64,000 nucleotides of DNA from Isoetes taiwanensis (GCA_021234155.1 JAJEKV010000297.1:1-64000); one strand, 5' to 3'. Shown: positions 49,930-62,763, counted from the stretch's first letter. Notes: generated by a model from the sequence alone, not told the origin. Program-made: numbers and translations.

Positions 49930-50440
49930 GGATTTGTGGAGGTATGGTTTTGTTCAATAATGGTGTTCTTTTTCAAGGTGGACTAAAACATCCATTTGTT
50001 GTTTTGTAGTTTCCTCTATTGTGACATGTCATTTTATAATACAATCCAATCAGAGGAAAGAATACTTGAATTTCTACATGTCTAATAATTCTGTTGTCAC
50101 ATGTCTTTATAGATGTAGGAAAGAATATTTGATTCTCTACATGTCCTATGCTTCCATTCACATGTCTTTATAGTAGTAGGACCAGAGTACTTTTATTTAC
50201 TAAAGCATTGTAGGAAAGAATACATGAATTACAAATGTGTAATACTTCTATTGTCACATGTCTTTATAGAAGTAGGAAAGAATACTTGATTCTCTACATG
50301 TCGTATGCTTCCATGTCACATGTAACACAATTCTATTCTTTATAGTAGTAGACGTAGTACTTTATTTGCTAAGGCATTGTAGGAAAGAATACATGAATTA
50401 CGACATGTGTAATACTTCTATTGTCACATGTCTTTATATT
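49930..50440. repeat. Irregular tandem array, about 190-bp period
   Basis: Repeated phrases are 'gtaggaaagaatac', 'cttctattgtcacatgtc' and 'tttatagtagtagg', recurring at about 50020-50440 and again at 51451-51530. The array was therefore split by the block at 50441-51452. Confidence 0.75.
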
Positions 50441-51452
50441 CTAGAATGGGACTCGCAAGAAACCAACAAACCGCCAGCTAGGCTTCTCATTCATCTCAGC
50501 AGATTTTCTACAATGGTGGGTAGATTGGTAGCACACATACGAACTACCCACTAAAAATAAAGGAAAATCCAATTATATCATTTGGACCCCAAAACAAATA
50601 CAATGCTAATAGATGAGTGGTTGATGTACTGCCGAAAGCTTATCACCGGGATAAAAAACCTCGCCCTTCGGTTTTCGAGGGAAAACCCTAGTGATAAGCC
50701 TTCCGCAAGGGGCTTAGACAAACGTAAGGCATAGAATCGCCTCCCAAAACCCCGTGATGGAGAAGTCAAAGCGGATGCCGCCGCCAACCCTGCACGCACA
50801 TCACCAACACAACAAACGAAACATACGGAGAAAAGCATCACCCGGTGGTGGAAAAAAAAAGCATCACCCGGCGGGTGGAAAACATGATAAACGGAACTTG
50901 TACAAAATATAATAAACAAAGAAGGGGAGGGTGGGTTCAAAGAGAATAAGGTAATGCTGGAGAGAAGAAGAGGAAGCCGATGAGACGGGATGCGTAAACG
51001 CTACCAAATAGCTTAACTCCCCAACCCAAAACGGCATGCCACCGCATGCATGCATGACATGCATGCTCGCCCCATTTAGAATGGCGATCCGATGTCCTGG
51101 ATCGACGCGATTCTAGAATGGGACTCGCAAGAAACCAACAAACCGCCCGACTACCGAGAACTTCCTTACAAACTAGGATCGAGGACGAAGGTCACAGGAC
51201 GAGGCCAAAGGGTAAAGGATAGCAAGAAAGATCATAAATTGGCTAAACCAGCAGAAGAAGCCCCCCGCCTCGAAACAATTCAAAGAGAATAAGGTGCGCC
51301 GAGAGAAGAGGAAGCTACCGATGAGACGTGGATGCGTAAACGCTTGAAATAGCTTAACTCCCAACCCAAACGGCATGCGCCGCGATGCATGCATGACATG
51401 CATGCTCGTCCCATTCTAGAATGGCGATCCGATGTCTCGGATCGATGCGAGA
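50441..51452. repeat. 1-kb block inserted in the array, itself a direct duplication
   Basis: 'ctagaatgggactcgcaag' starts both 50441 and 51111. A 165-bp block ('agagaataaggt' to 'ggatcgatgcga') occurs at 50939-51106 and 51284-51452. The first unit is about 670 bp and the second is a shortened 340-bp version. It is G+C-richer than the array around it. Short ORFs (for example EWDSQETNKPP in both copies) have no known domain. Confidence 0.75.
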
Positions 51453-51550
51453 GGTAGGAAAGAATACTTGATTCTCTACATGTCCTATCCTTCCATATCA
51501 CGGGTCTTTATAGTGGTAGGACAGACTACCACTACTTCAATTACTTAACG

Positions 51551-52050
51551 CCTATTTTTGCATAATAAAACCATCAAGAATTTGATTTGTATTCCTTGAG
51601 GGGGTGCAGGACCGCTGCAACAAATCCCTAAGCATTAATGTTATAGGACCACGCAAAATCCTAACAATATCCTAACATTTTGGATATTGTTAGAGAAAGA
51701 CCATTAAACCACGCCTACATTTTTGCATAACAAACCATTAAGAATTGTGAGATGTATTTCTTTATGGAGGAAAGGACCATTGCAACAAATCCCCAAGCAT
51801 TAAAATGGCAAGACCATGCAATATCCTAACATTATTCCCCCATTTTGGATATCGTTAGTGGAACACCATTAAACCGTTCCTACATCTTGGTATAATTTAG
51901 ACCATTAAGAATTTGAGATGTAATTGTTTATGGGGAATAGGATCATTGCAACAAATCCCCAAGCATTATAAAATGGCAAGACTACGCAAAAACCTAACAT
52001 TATCCCCCCATTTTGGATATCATTAGTGGAACACCATTAAACCATGCCTA
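51551..52050. repeat. Three-copy tandem array, about 163-167-bp period
   Basis: Units start near 51551, 51714 and 51878. Each contains 'attgcaacaaatcccc', 'aagcatta', 'cctaacattat' and 'ttttggatat'. The period is in the nucleosome-size range common for plant satellites. Confidence 0.85.
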
Positions 52051-52303
52051 TATCTAGTTGGTACTAAGGTTTGCTATAGACGATCCAATAGTTATCCACG
52101 TCATCCAATGGTTTTAATTGTATCTAATTTATCTTATCCGATGGTTCTTTCTAACGATTTGCACTAAGAATCCAATGGTTCTTTGAAAAACAAGATAACT
52201 TATTGCACTTAGATGATTTGCATTAAGAATTAGAGATGTAATTGTTGGAGCCATCAAGCAAAATACCACAGCTAACACCTTAAACCTAAACACAAACTCG
52301 GGA

Positions 52304-55300
52304 GCAAAAGAAACACGAACCCTCTACATGGCAGTATTCTGCACCCTTCGTTAAGGCCAATTCACTACGAACGTGCTGGACATGAGCTACTTTGGCGCGT
52401 CCGGGAGCAGGGGTGGTGTTCTGCCCACGAAACTTGGTCTCCAGGGTAATGTCGATGTTTTGAGTCCGTTGGCGAAGTCAGATCCACGGTTCCGGGGTGG
52501 GAGAGTTGCACGCCCCGCGGGCCAAGGACCTTCGGAGAGAGGACCTTTGGGACCTAACTTCTTCCGGAAGGTTTTAGGGCTCAGATCTTAAAGCGCCAAC
52601 GCCCTCCCACTATTCATGACATTGTGCAAGATCCTAGTCCAATCGACCATGTGGTATGGCCTCCAAAAACGCAAAACCCTGTGGGTTGCTAGGTTATTGT
52701 AGGGTTTACGTTATGGAGGTCGAAGTTTTGCCCAGTTGCACTTGAGACATGGTCGAGAAGTCTGCGGTTGAAAACCGAAGCAATAGAAACTCCATTTAAA
52801 TGGGATTTGGATTTACCGAGGCAGGCTTTCCTACCAGTGCTCCTCCAGGAGGGCAAATGCCAATGCCTCCCTTCCCGAAACCCGGTTTCCCTATCCGATC
52901 GCTGAATTTTCCATTCAAGTAACTTGCCCGAAAGCGGTGCTCAAATAAATTCAAGATCCGTCCGGGAGAACATATAAAACCGCAAAGTGTCCCCGGAGTC
53001 GTGATTGTAGAAAACCAAGTGTTTTGTCGTTCGGGCAGTACAAAGGCCCCCGGAATGGAGATTTGACTTCGCCATGTCGTCCGAAACAGCAAAATTACAT
53101 TAGGGACCAAGTTACGCGGTCATTTTTTGTAGCAAAAGAAACACGAACCCTCTACATGGCGGTATTCTGCACCCTTCGCTAAGGCCAATTCACTACGAAC
53201 GTGTTGGACATGAGGTACTTTGGCTGTCCGGGGCAGGGGGTGGTCTTACGCCTACGCAGACTTGGTCTCCGTGGTAATGTCGATGTTTCGAGTCCGCTTG
53301 GCGAGTCGGATCATAGTTCCCGGTAGGAGAGTTGCCCGTCCGTGGCCAGGGACCCTCCAGAGAGGACCTTTGGGTCGAACTTCTTCTGGAAGGTTTTAGG
53401 GCTCCGTCATCTGGCTTCAACGCCCTCCCACTACCTCATGACATTGTGCAAGATCCTGGTCCAATCTCGACAGGTATGGCTTCCAAAACGCGAAACCCCA
53501 TGGCCTTGCGTGTTATTGTAGGGTTTACGCTTGCCGTACCAAAATGTGGTCGGATTTGCACTTGGGACCTGGTATACCTTTTTCAACATGCATGCGGAGC
53601 CATGGCAACTGAAATAACAGACTTTGGATCTATTGGCGATCCCGAATCATTCCAAAAAAATTTGCTACTACAAAATGTGTTCTTGACTTCTAATTGCGAC
53701 ACTGGGAGCTCGGTAAATCCAAACCCCATTTTTCGGTTCTATTGCTTACGGTTTTCAATCGCGGCTTCTCGACCATGTCTCAAATGCAACTGAATAAAAC
53801 TCGACCTCCATAACGTAAACCCTACAATAACCTAGCAACGCACAGGGTTTACGTTTTGGAGGCCATACCCTGGTCAGATTGGACCAGGATCTTGCACAAT
53901 GTCATGAGGTAGTGGGAGGGCGTTGAAGCCAGAAGACAGAGCCCTAAAACCTTCCAGAAGAAGTTTGACTTAAAGGTCCTCTCCGGAGGGTCCTCGCCAC
54001 GGACGGGCAACTCTCCCATCCGGAACGGTGGATCGACTCGCCAGCGGACTCGAAACATCGACATTACCCTGGAGACCAAGTTTCGTGGGCAGAAGACTAC
54101 CCCTGCTCCCTGAAGCACCAAAGTAGCTCATGTCCAACACGTTCGTAGTGAATTGCCCTTAGCGGAGGGTGCAGAATACTGCCATGTAGAGGGTTCGTGT
54201 TTCTTTTGCTGCAAAAAATGACCGCGTAACTTGGTCCCTAGGCTAATTTCGCTATTTCGGACGACATGGCGAAGTCAAATCTCCATTCCGGGGCCTTTGT
54301 ACTGCCCGAACGACAAAACACTTGGTTTTCTACACCGTCGACTCCAGGACACTTTGCGGTTTTATATGTTCTCCCGGGCAGATCTTGAATTTTTTTTAGC
54401 CTACTCGAAGCAAGTTACTTGAATGGAGAATTCAACGGTTGGATAGGGAAACCGGGTTCCGGGAAGGGAGGCATTGGCATTTGCCCTCCCGGAGGAGCAC
54501 TGGTAGGAAAGCCTGCCTCGGTAAATCCAAACCCCATTTCGTCAGTTTCTATTGCTTCTGGTTTTCAACTGCAGCTTCTCGACCATGTCTCAAGTGCAAC
54601 TGAATAAAACTCGACCTCCATATACAATAACCTAGCAACCCACAGGGTTTGCATTTTGGAGGCCATACCCGGGTCAGATTGGACCAGGATCTTGCACAAT
54701 GTCATGAGGTAGTGGGAGGGCATTGACGCCAGAAGACGGAGCCCTAAAATCTTCCAGAAGAAGTTCGTCCCAAAGGTCCTCTCTGGAAGGTCCTTGGCCA
54801 CGGATGGGCAACTCTCCCACCCCGGAACTGTGATCTGACTCTGCCAACGGACTCGAAACATCGACATTACCACGGAGACCAAGTTTAGGTAGGGCGTAAG
54901 ACCACCCCGCTCTCCCCTGACGCCAAAGTAGCTCATGTCCAACACGTTCAGTAGTGAATTGGCCTTAGCGGAGGGTGCAGAATAGGGTTCGTGTTTCTTT
55001 TGCTGCAAAAAATGACCGTGTAACTTGGTTCCTAGGGTAATTTTTTTTTTTTGGACGACATGGCTTAAGTCAAATCTCCATTCTGGGGCCTTTGTACGGC
55101 CCGAACGACAAAACACTTGGTTTTCTACACCGCCATTGCAGGACACTTTCGCGGTTTTATATGTTCTCCGGACGGATCTTGAATTTTTGAGCCTGCGCCC
55201 AGGCAAGTTAGTTGAATGGAGAATTCAACGCCGGATAGGGAAATCGGGTTCCAGGGAAGGGAGGCATTGGCATTTGCCCTCCCGAGGAGCAGCACTTTGG

Positions 55301-55704
55301 TAGGAAAGCCCGCCTCGGTAAATCCAAACCCCATTTCGTCGGGTTTCTATTGTTTCGGTTTTCAACTGCGGCTTCTCGACCATGTCTCAAGTGCAATCAA
55401 TAAAACTCGACCTCCATAACGTAAACCCTACAATAACCTAGCAACCCACAGGGTTTGCGTTTTGGAGGCCATACCCTGGTCAGATTGGACCAGGATCTTG
55501 CACAATGTCATGAGGTAGTGGGAGGGCGTTGACGCCAGAAGACGGAGCCCTAAAACCTTCCAGAAGAAGTTCGTCCCAAAGGTCCTCTTTGGAAGGTCCT
55601 TGGCCACGGACGGGCAACTCTCCCACCCCGGAACTGTGATCTGACTCTGCCAACGGACTCGAAACATCGACATTACCCTGGAGACCAAGTTTCGTGGGCA
55701 GAAG
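52304..55704. repeat. Inverted array of about 0.8-kb modules
   Basis: Modules are marked by 'agaaacacgaaccctct', 'caattcactacgaacgtg' and 'gtgggagggcgtt'-type phrases. They run in direct orientation at 52304-53535 (about one and a half modules). After a spacer of about 170 bp they run in inverted orientation at 53704-55704 (about two and a half modules). The arms could pair over more than 1.2 kb. The ORFs inside (for example 54565-55206 on the minus strand, 213 residues) are present in variable form in each module and match no family, so I do not call genes. Confidence 0.85.
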
Positions 55705-57660
55705 GCCACCTACGCTCCAACATGCCACCACATATGGCTTCAACATGCCACGTAGGCTCCATGGGTCAAACATGCCACCTAGGCCCAACATGCCACGTGG
55801 GCTCCTACATGCCAACGTGGCTCCAACATGCCACGTGAGCTCCAACATGCCACGTGAGCTCCAACATGCCAAGTTGGTTCCAACGTGCCATCTAGGCTCA
55901 AGCATGCCAAGGTGGCTCAAATATGCCACCTAGGCTCCAACATTCCACCTGGGCTTCAACATGCCACGTAGGCTCCAACATGCCAACTAGGCTCCAACAT
56001 GCCTCGTGAGCTCTAGCATGCCACCTAGGCTCCAACGTGCCACCTAGGCTCCAACATGCCACCTAGGCTCCAACATGCCAAGGTGGCTCTAACATGCCAC
56101 CTAGGCTCAAGCGTGCCAAGGTGGCTCAAACATGCCACCTAGGCTCCAACATGCCACGTAGGCTCCAACATGCCACCTAGGCTCCAACATGCCACCTAGG
56201 CTCCAACATGCCACCTAGCATGCCACCTAGGCTCCAACATGCCACGGGCTCAAAGCGTGCCACGTGAGCTCCAACATGCCAAGTTGGCTCCAACGTGCCA
56301 CCTAGGCTCAAGCATGCCAAGGTGGCTCAAATATGCCACCTAGGCTCCAACATGCCACCAAGGCTTCAACATGCCACGTAGGCTCCAACATGCCAACTAG
56401 GCTCCAACATGCCTCGTGAGCTCTAGCATGCCACCTAGGTTCCAACGTGCCACCTTGGCTCCAACATGCCACCTAGCATGCCACCTAGGCTCCAACATGC
56501 CGCGTGAGCTCCAACATGCCAAGTGGTTCCAGCGTGCCACCTAGGCTCAAGCATGCCAAGGTGGCTCAGATATGCCACCATCAGCTTTAACATGCCACGT
56601 AGGCTGCAACATGCCACCTGGGCTCCAACATGCCACGTGAGCTCTAACATGCCACCTAGGCTCCAACATGCCACCTAGGCTCTAACATGCCACCGTGCCT
56701 AGGTGGCATGCTTGAACGTAGGTGGCATGCCTGAGCCACCTTTGCATGTTGGAACCTAGGTGGCATGTTGGAGCCTGCGTGGCATATTGGAGCCACCTTG
56801 GCATGTTTGAGCCTAGGTGGCATGTTAGAGCTTAGGTGGCATGTTTGAGCCACCTTGGCATGTTGGAGTCCACGTGGCATGTTGGAGTCCATGTGGCATG
56901 TTTGAGCCACCTTGGCATGTTGGAGCCTAGGTGGCATGTTAGAGCCTAGGTGGCATGTTGGAGCCTACTTGGCATGTTTGAGCCTAGGTGGCATGTTGGA
57001 GCCAACGTGGCATGTTTGAGCCACCTTGGCATGTTAGAGCATAGGTGGCACATTGGAGCACACGTGGCATGTTTGAGCCTAGGTGGCACATTGGAGCACA
57101 CTTGGCATGTTTGAGCCTAGGTGGCATGTTGGAGACCACTTGGCATGTTGGAGACCACATGGCATGTTTGAGCCACCTTGGCATGTTAGAGCCTGGATGG
57201 CATGTTGGAGCCACCTTGGCATGTTAGGCCCTAGGTGGCATGTTGAAGCCCACGTGGCATGTTTGAGCCACCTTGGCATGTTGGAGCCTAGGTGGCATGC
57301 CGGAGCCTAGGTGGCATGTTGGAGCCCCGTGGTATGGTTGAGTCACCTTGGCATGTTTGAGCCACCTTGGCATCTTAGAGCCTCGGTGGCATGTTGGAGT
57401 CACCTTGGCATGTTAGAGCCTAGGTGGCATGTTGGAGCCCATGTGGCATGTCTGGGCCACCTTGGCATGTTAGATCTTAGGTGGCATGTTGGAGCCACCT
57501 TGGCATGTTCGAGCCTAGCTGGCATGTTGGAGCCCATGTGGCATGTTTGAGCCACCTTGGCATGTTGGAGCCTAGGTGGCATGCTCGGAGCCACCTTCGC
57601 ATGTCCGGAGCCTTATACGTGGCATGTTGGAGTCCATGTGGAATGTTTGAGCCACCTTTG
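55705..57660. repeat. Palindrome of a 19-bp minisatellite, about 100 copies
   Basis: The unit ACATGCCACCTAGGCTCCA (with variants such as CCACGTGAGCTCC and CCAAGGTGGCTCAA) repeats about 52 times from 55705 to 56693. It then flips and repeats about 51 times as its complement (TGGAGCCTAGGTGGCATGT) from 56697 to 57660. The arms have almost equal length. A higher-order duplication is visible in the left arm (about 55861-56030 recurs about 410 bp on). Because 19 is not a multiple of 3, every frame is open for long stretches; the ORFs here are artefacts. Confidence 0.95.
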
Positions 57661-60600
57661 CAAATACTTAGGTTGCAAATCTTCTCTTAAACAACCCACC
57701 ATATGTTCATCCTCCATAATATTCATTCACGTACGGAACTTCGAGAAGCCTTGTTATAGAAAGTATTCAATATCTTGCATTGCTATACACGTAATCGTCG
57801 AGTAGTCTCGAAAGTGGAAGTTAAGAATGCCCTCCTCCTCACAATAGTAATACATGTTCCATATTCAATTTAGAAGAATGTTTGTGTGAAACAACTATGT
57901 GATACACTTGCTTAAAATTACTGTATATTTCTTGTACATTTTACAACGAATAATATGCCCTCGCTATCTATAGCGTCGTCGCCACGCGGTTTCTTTTGAC
58001 AGGGCTGAGTGATCAGAGATGGAGGCCACTGTGATGAAGTGTCTAGAATAGCCATGCAGTCGCAGAGTCCATCATTCAAATGCTCTGCAGTTGCTGAGCC
58101 CTGCATTCAGATGCCCACTTCAAACCATCGCTTGGGAAGAAACGAGTAGTCCCCTGTCTTTCCCCTTTGTCAATTTCTTTTTTGCTTGCAAAGGCAAATC
58201 CAAATTGGATTATTGGGCCACAGCCAGAGCAGTTCATCCTATAGCTGAATAGGGAAGTACTACCCTGCCATAGCCGAACTCATGGTGTTTTTTAGTGGCC
58301 CCGGCGAGCAAGTTGGCCACATGTTCACATATTTCGTAAAACAGTCGGCCACGCCGGAGTAGGATGCATTCTCACCAAGACCAAAGGGTGGTGGCCAGTT
58401 CAAAACATGAACTTGTTAACTTCACTTTACAAGTGGCCAATTTGATATTTGCCAAATATCCGAACCCCTAGGGCGTGGCCATTCCAAAATATTATGCACA
58501 CTAGCAGCTTGTTTTGGTGGCCATTTAAACCATGGAATAATTTTATAATTCTACGGTTATGGCCAGGCTCTATATTGGTCAGTGTAGGGACATAATTTTG
58601 CGACTTGTAGGGGGCAAGATCTTTTTGAGTTTAACCCTAAAATTATAAAGGCAGTTCTAATAATATAATATTTTTTTGTTTAGGTTCAAATTTATTTTGA
58701 TTCCATTCGCAATTCGCATACTAAATTTATTCTCGCCATCCAGCCCGAATCTCCTTTGCATTCTATTCCTTTGCATTGTCCTAACTCAAATCGAGGTTAG
58801 TTTCCATTTACCAAGTACCTGCAATATGGCTTTCAATGAGATCAATTCTACCAAATCCATTTGTGCTTCTGGGTACATTCTGCATGTTTAATATAGAGCA
58901 TATAGTAATCTTAGTTGGAGAAGCGTAGTAGCATGTATTTGTTTATGAACTATATACAACATCATAGAAACTAGAGACTGTTTTACTGACGTGGCTATCA
59001 TCGTTATGTGTTAGATGTATGGATGTGGCCAATTTAAATTTTTGAAAAAAACAATAGTTCCTCGATTTCGCCATTTAACTTACAACCTCTTGGTGTAACA
59101 ATGCAAAAAAGGGCCAGGTCAAACTACGCTTAGCAAATTATTCAAGGAACATAGTGGCCAATATATTACGCCCCGTCAAATATGTAGGGAGGTTAAAAAA
59201 TACCCTGGCCGAACTCTATTTTCTAATTATGTGCAGGTATGGATTGGGATGACAAAAGGGACGATTGTTTTTCTGTTGTGCCCTATTTTCTGGAAAGTAT
59301 GAGAAGGCATGGCTCCCGGCCATCGCACGCTTCCTTCTCTGAAAAGAAAAGAATCGACGAGCCATATCCATAGCCATAGCCGCTCCCTCCTTACGTTTCG
59401 TAATTTCAGCAAAGTGTATATAACGTAAGGGTATATTCCCTCGGTGGTGCTCGCTGCTTCGCTACGCCATTAGGTGCCACCCGATCTTGTGTAGCCGCCC
59501 GGGGAAATTATTTGGTGGATTTTCTAGAATTGGAACTTTCCCTAGTACATTGGATTTGTGGGAAAAAGCCACAACTATATTATATTTTTATAAAAATGCT
59601 CTTATCAACGACCGGATGGGCCAAGATGAGCGGCTGGATTTCGATCCGGGTCCTCTCCTCCTATTGGCTGTGTTTCCCGCCTTTGAATTGAGTAGACCAT
59701 TACGCCTTGGCGGCTCTGCTATGGCGCTCGGCTATGGCGCCGCGGCGTCTGCTTCCACTTCAGCTATGGCGCTCGGCTATCGGGCTCCTTCCAGGTGCAT
59801 GCCCATGGCATCTGCTTCCATGCATGCCCAGCGGCTAGTAAGCAATCCTAGTGTTTTAATTTAATATGGAAAATAAGTAGGCCATATGGCCATGGCCAAT
59901 ATACCAAGGGTATACACGTAGCGCACGTCCTGGCCATTTTATATGGCGTGAATATAGCAGGACCCATGGTGTCACATGTTGAAATGAAAATAATAATTAA
60001 ACTATGCGGTGAAAAAAATTAGCCCACATGGATGGCCCGGATCCGGCGGAGGTGGGCGCCCGAGATTGCAATCTTCGTGGTGTTATCCTATTGGTTGGAC
60101 TAAAGGAATGGGCGGTCCAGATTTTGAAAAAATAGGCGGCTAAGATGGCGATCCTCTTGGTTTCATTCTATTGGTTAACTTTTCCGCCCACATATCGGGG
60201 GTTTTCATTCTTGCCCAGCTATTGGTTAACTTTTCCGCCCTCTATCGGGGTTTTCATTGCCCGGTAGCTTGCATGCACACAACCATGGCAGATCAAACGG
60301 AAGCGGTATGACAAATATCCATGGCGATAGAAGCAAAGCGGAGCACACATTCGGGCGGCTTTGGCAAATCCGGCGGCTATGGCGATGGCAAATCTTTGGT
60401 AGCTATGGCGATGGCAAATCTTTGGCATTTGTGGCAATGGCAAATCCGAGCCGGGTTTTGTTATGTTCTTAGAGGCTTGTTTTTCGTTTATTTTCTAAGT
60501 TTTGTTTCTCCGAATCCGAACTCACGAAAGCATAACATTTTCCGGGACTAGGAAGCTTGATCAATTTGGAAGCAGATTATTTTGCTTGGACTTGAAGGGT

Positions 60601-61780
60601 TCGGACTTCTTTGGATGCAATCTGATGGAACAATTCGTGGTAGTGTTAGAACAACCGATTCATTTTACGTGTTGCTATCGGAGCAACGAAGCTAAACAAG
60701 TACCTGGCTTCCTTAGAATGACTTTTTTTGGATGTTGCTTATCATATCCTATTGAGAATGCCACTTCATTCCTATTATTGGTCCACGAAATCACTTCTTA
60801 TCTTTGATCTTGTCCCCAAAAGCATTTCGAGCATTTGATCATCTAAGAGCCATGCTTTTTTTGCAACCGTCTCACCTATTTGCCTTATGATTTTTTTCCT
60901 CTAGGAACCATTTCGACCCTTTACCTCTAAGATCGGAGATAACTAATGGCAAAAAGCTGATATTTTTTTGGCAAGAAAAAGACGCGATATCCACGAAGCT
61001 CAACTTGTGGAAGAGGGCAACTTTGCTTGAGCGGTGACATATAATCCTTGGGACATGGTGGTGGAGTGCGCCTCATCTTATCATTTTTATCCTTTGCAAT
61101 CTTTCTCATCATGGTGTAAGGATCACAAGAGCGGTGATTATTGATTCAGTATGATTTTTCATAAATTTAAAACCCTTTTTATCTTCTGAGGCCTCGTTTT
61201 TACGAGATTATTCTGCGCGTTATCCATATGGGCTGACTTCTTGTTTTTCAGCATTACAATTTGGCTTGGGTGTTCTCTCATTCTTGTGAAGCCATCATAT
61301 TGGTTATTTTCTAATATAGAAGAAGGATCGAGCATCTTATATGCGATAAGTTGTGCGATGTTCTAAATTCTATGAAAATGAACTTGGCAAGCTTATTGCA
61401 AAATTACTTGACTTCTCAAAGAGCCTCATAGGTTTATAATCACGTTCTATTTTATTTGTGGTCAAGACAAAAAGATATGAGGGTTTCTTGATCCTTTTCC
61501 CTTCTTAGTTGTCAGTGAAACATGCTTATAGTCCGATCGTTTCCATGATGAAGCTTATAGTCTGATCTGTTCCATGATGAAGATGAAGTTGTGGAAGAAG
61601 AAAAGGAGAGTTGAGATGACGTTAGTCATTGTTTTTAACCACAACCATTAATTCAATTGTTTTAAACCTTGACCATTGAATGTTAATTAAATGTTATAAT
61701 CTGACGTTAAAATTTAAAAGTTAGATTGCAATCCATCAGTATCAGTATATATAAATGAGAATGGAGATAACATGAATATT
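57661..61780. other. hAT interior without recognised genes
   Basis: The 58140-59240 part repeats 'gtggccaatt' and 'tggccattt' phrases. The frame at 59487-59864 (125 residues) contains an imperfect repeat (ALGYGAAAS and ALGYRAPS) produced by a short DNA repeat at 59720-59790. The 60340-60440 part has three copies of a unit of about 27 bp around 'gcgatggcaaatctttgg'. None supports a gene call. Confidence 0.5.
60169..60270. repeat. Two-copy tandem repeat, 51-bp period
   Basis: 'attggttaacttttccgccc' followed by 'tatcgggg' and 'ttttcatt' occurs at 60169-60219 and 60220-60270. Confidence 0.8.
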
Positions 61781-61792
61781 ATGTCTTATGGA

Positions 61793-61825
61793 CTTGTTTG
61801 GGTTCGATCCCCAAAAGGCTTTTTT
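61793..61825 (+). other. tRNA-like T-arm / pol III B box
   Basis: TTGGGTTCGATCCCCAA forms a perfect T-stem and loop and contains the B-box core GGTTCGATCC. A run of T follows, as in pol III terminators. No acceptor stem or convincing A box lies upstream, so this is probably a remnant of a tRNA-derived SINE rather than a tRNA gene. Confidence 0.45.
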
Positions 61826-62189
61826 TTTTAACAATTAAAAAAATCAATGCAAAATTCATAATATATTAGCTTTTAAATTGTGGTTTATAGTAATTTTTTA
61901 TTTTAATGTGTGCCATGTGTCAACATTTGATTTGATAGAAGACATATTAAAAACAATACCTTCTTTTTCTACATGTAATAATAATGCTTTTTTTATTTCA
62001 AAAGTATGCCACGTGTCCATATTTGATTAGCTAGAATAATATTTTTTTATTTAAAAAGTATGCCACGTGTCAATATCTCATTAGTTAAACAACCACATTA
62101 ATAAAAACATACATTTTTTCTACATGTTATAATATTATTTTTTACATGTCCTTATTTCAGGAAAACTATAGCTAGATTTCAATAACACA

Positions 62190-62763
62190 TGTAGGGTTTC
62201 GTAAATAAAAAAAAGGCCATACGTGATTTTTTTTTAGTTTTGCAAAAACAACACTTGAAACACATGTCCATATTGCGAAAAAGAACACTTGAAAACATCA
62301 ACTTTCTATTTCCTACGTGTTCTTTTCTTTGTAGTGTTTTATTTCTAGTGTTGTAATTTAGTTTTTCGGTCTTGATAAAATTAAAACCTACACGTGCTAT
62401 TTTAAAGATAAACAACGCATGGTTCCGCCAAAAAACAACAGCGAAGGAAAAAAGTACACGTTGACAAAAATTCACAAAAACCATGTCAATTTTCTCTACA
62501 CATGGATTTTTCTGCCAAAAGACCACAGTGGGAAATTTCTGCCAAAAAACCACTGTCTCTTTGTGCAAATCCGGATAAACAGGCCACGTGGACTTTTGGG
62601 GCCATTTTGGTGTTGTTTTTGGCATAAAACAACACTTCCGTACAACTAAAAAACAATTGTGGACCAAAAATTGGGGTCTGTGTGTATACGTTTTTTTTTA
62701 ATACGTATTTTTTAACTTTATACGTCGGGAATTTAGATTTCGTACGTACAGAACCTATCCCTG
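62190..62763. other. Right subterminal region of the hAT element
   Basis: Repeats of 'ctgccaaaa(g/a)accac' and 'tacacgt/acacgtg' phrases occur up to the terminal CCTATCCCTG. A 162-residue minus-strand ORF spans it but is only a product of these repeats (FWQK motif repeated). Confidence 0.65.

Larger units (their letters stand above)
49310..62763. mobile_element. 13.45-kb non-autonomous hAT transposon with repeat cargo
   Basis: The left end begins CAGGGATAGGTTC and the right end, complemented, begins with the same 13 bases. Perfect 8-bp TSDs flank both. hAT ends typically begin CAGGG (maize Ac: CAGGGATGAAA). Subterminal DNA at both ends is rich in 'tacgt/acgta' phrases, as expected for transposase-binding repeats. 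I recognise no hAT transposase inside. The cargo is tandem and inverted repeats, some of which may be later nested insertions. The size is far above usual hAT elements. Confidence 0.82.

Noticed and set aside
54565-55206. 213-residue minus-strand ORF in the module array
   Set aside because: The corresponding frame is not kept in the other module copies and no domain is recognisable.
55705-57660. CRISPR-like regular repeats
   Set aside because: There are no unique spacers between units, the unit is only 19 bp and head-to-tail, and the context is eukaryotic.
55694-57690. Many overlapping ORFs of 60-93 residues with repeated peptides
   Set aside because: They arise because a 19-bp repeat keeps all three frames open on both strands; peptide sequence follows the DNA repeat and matches no protein.
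59487-59864. 125-residue alanine/serine-rich ORF as a gene
   Set aside because: Its internal repeat comes from a short DNA duplication; no domain, signal or conserved context supports it.
62179-62667. 162-residue minus-strand ORF as a hAT gene
   Set aside because: It is built from short subterminal DNA repeats and shows none of the hAT transposase motifs.
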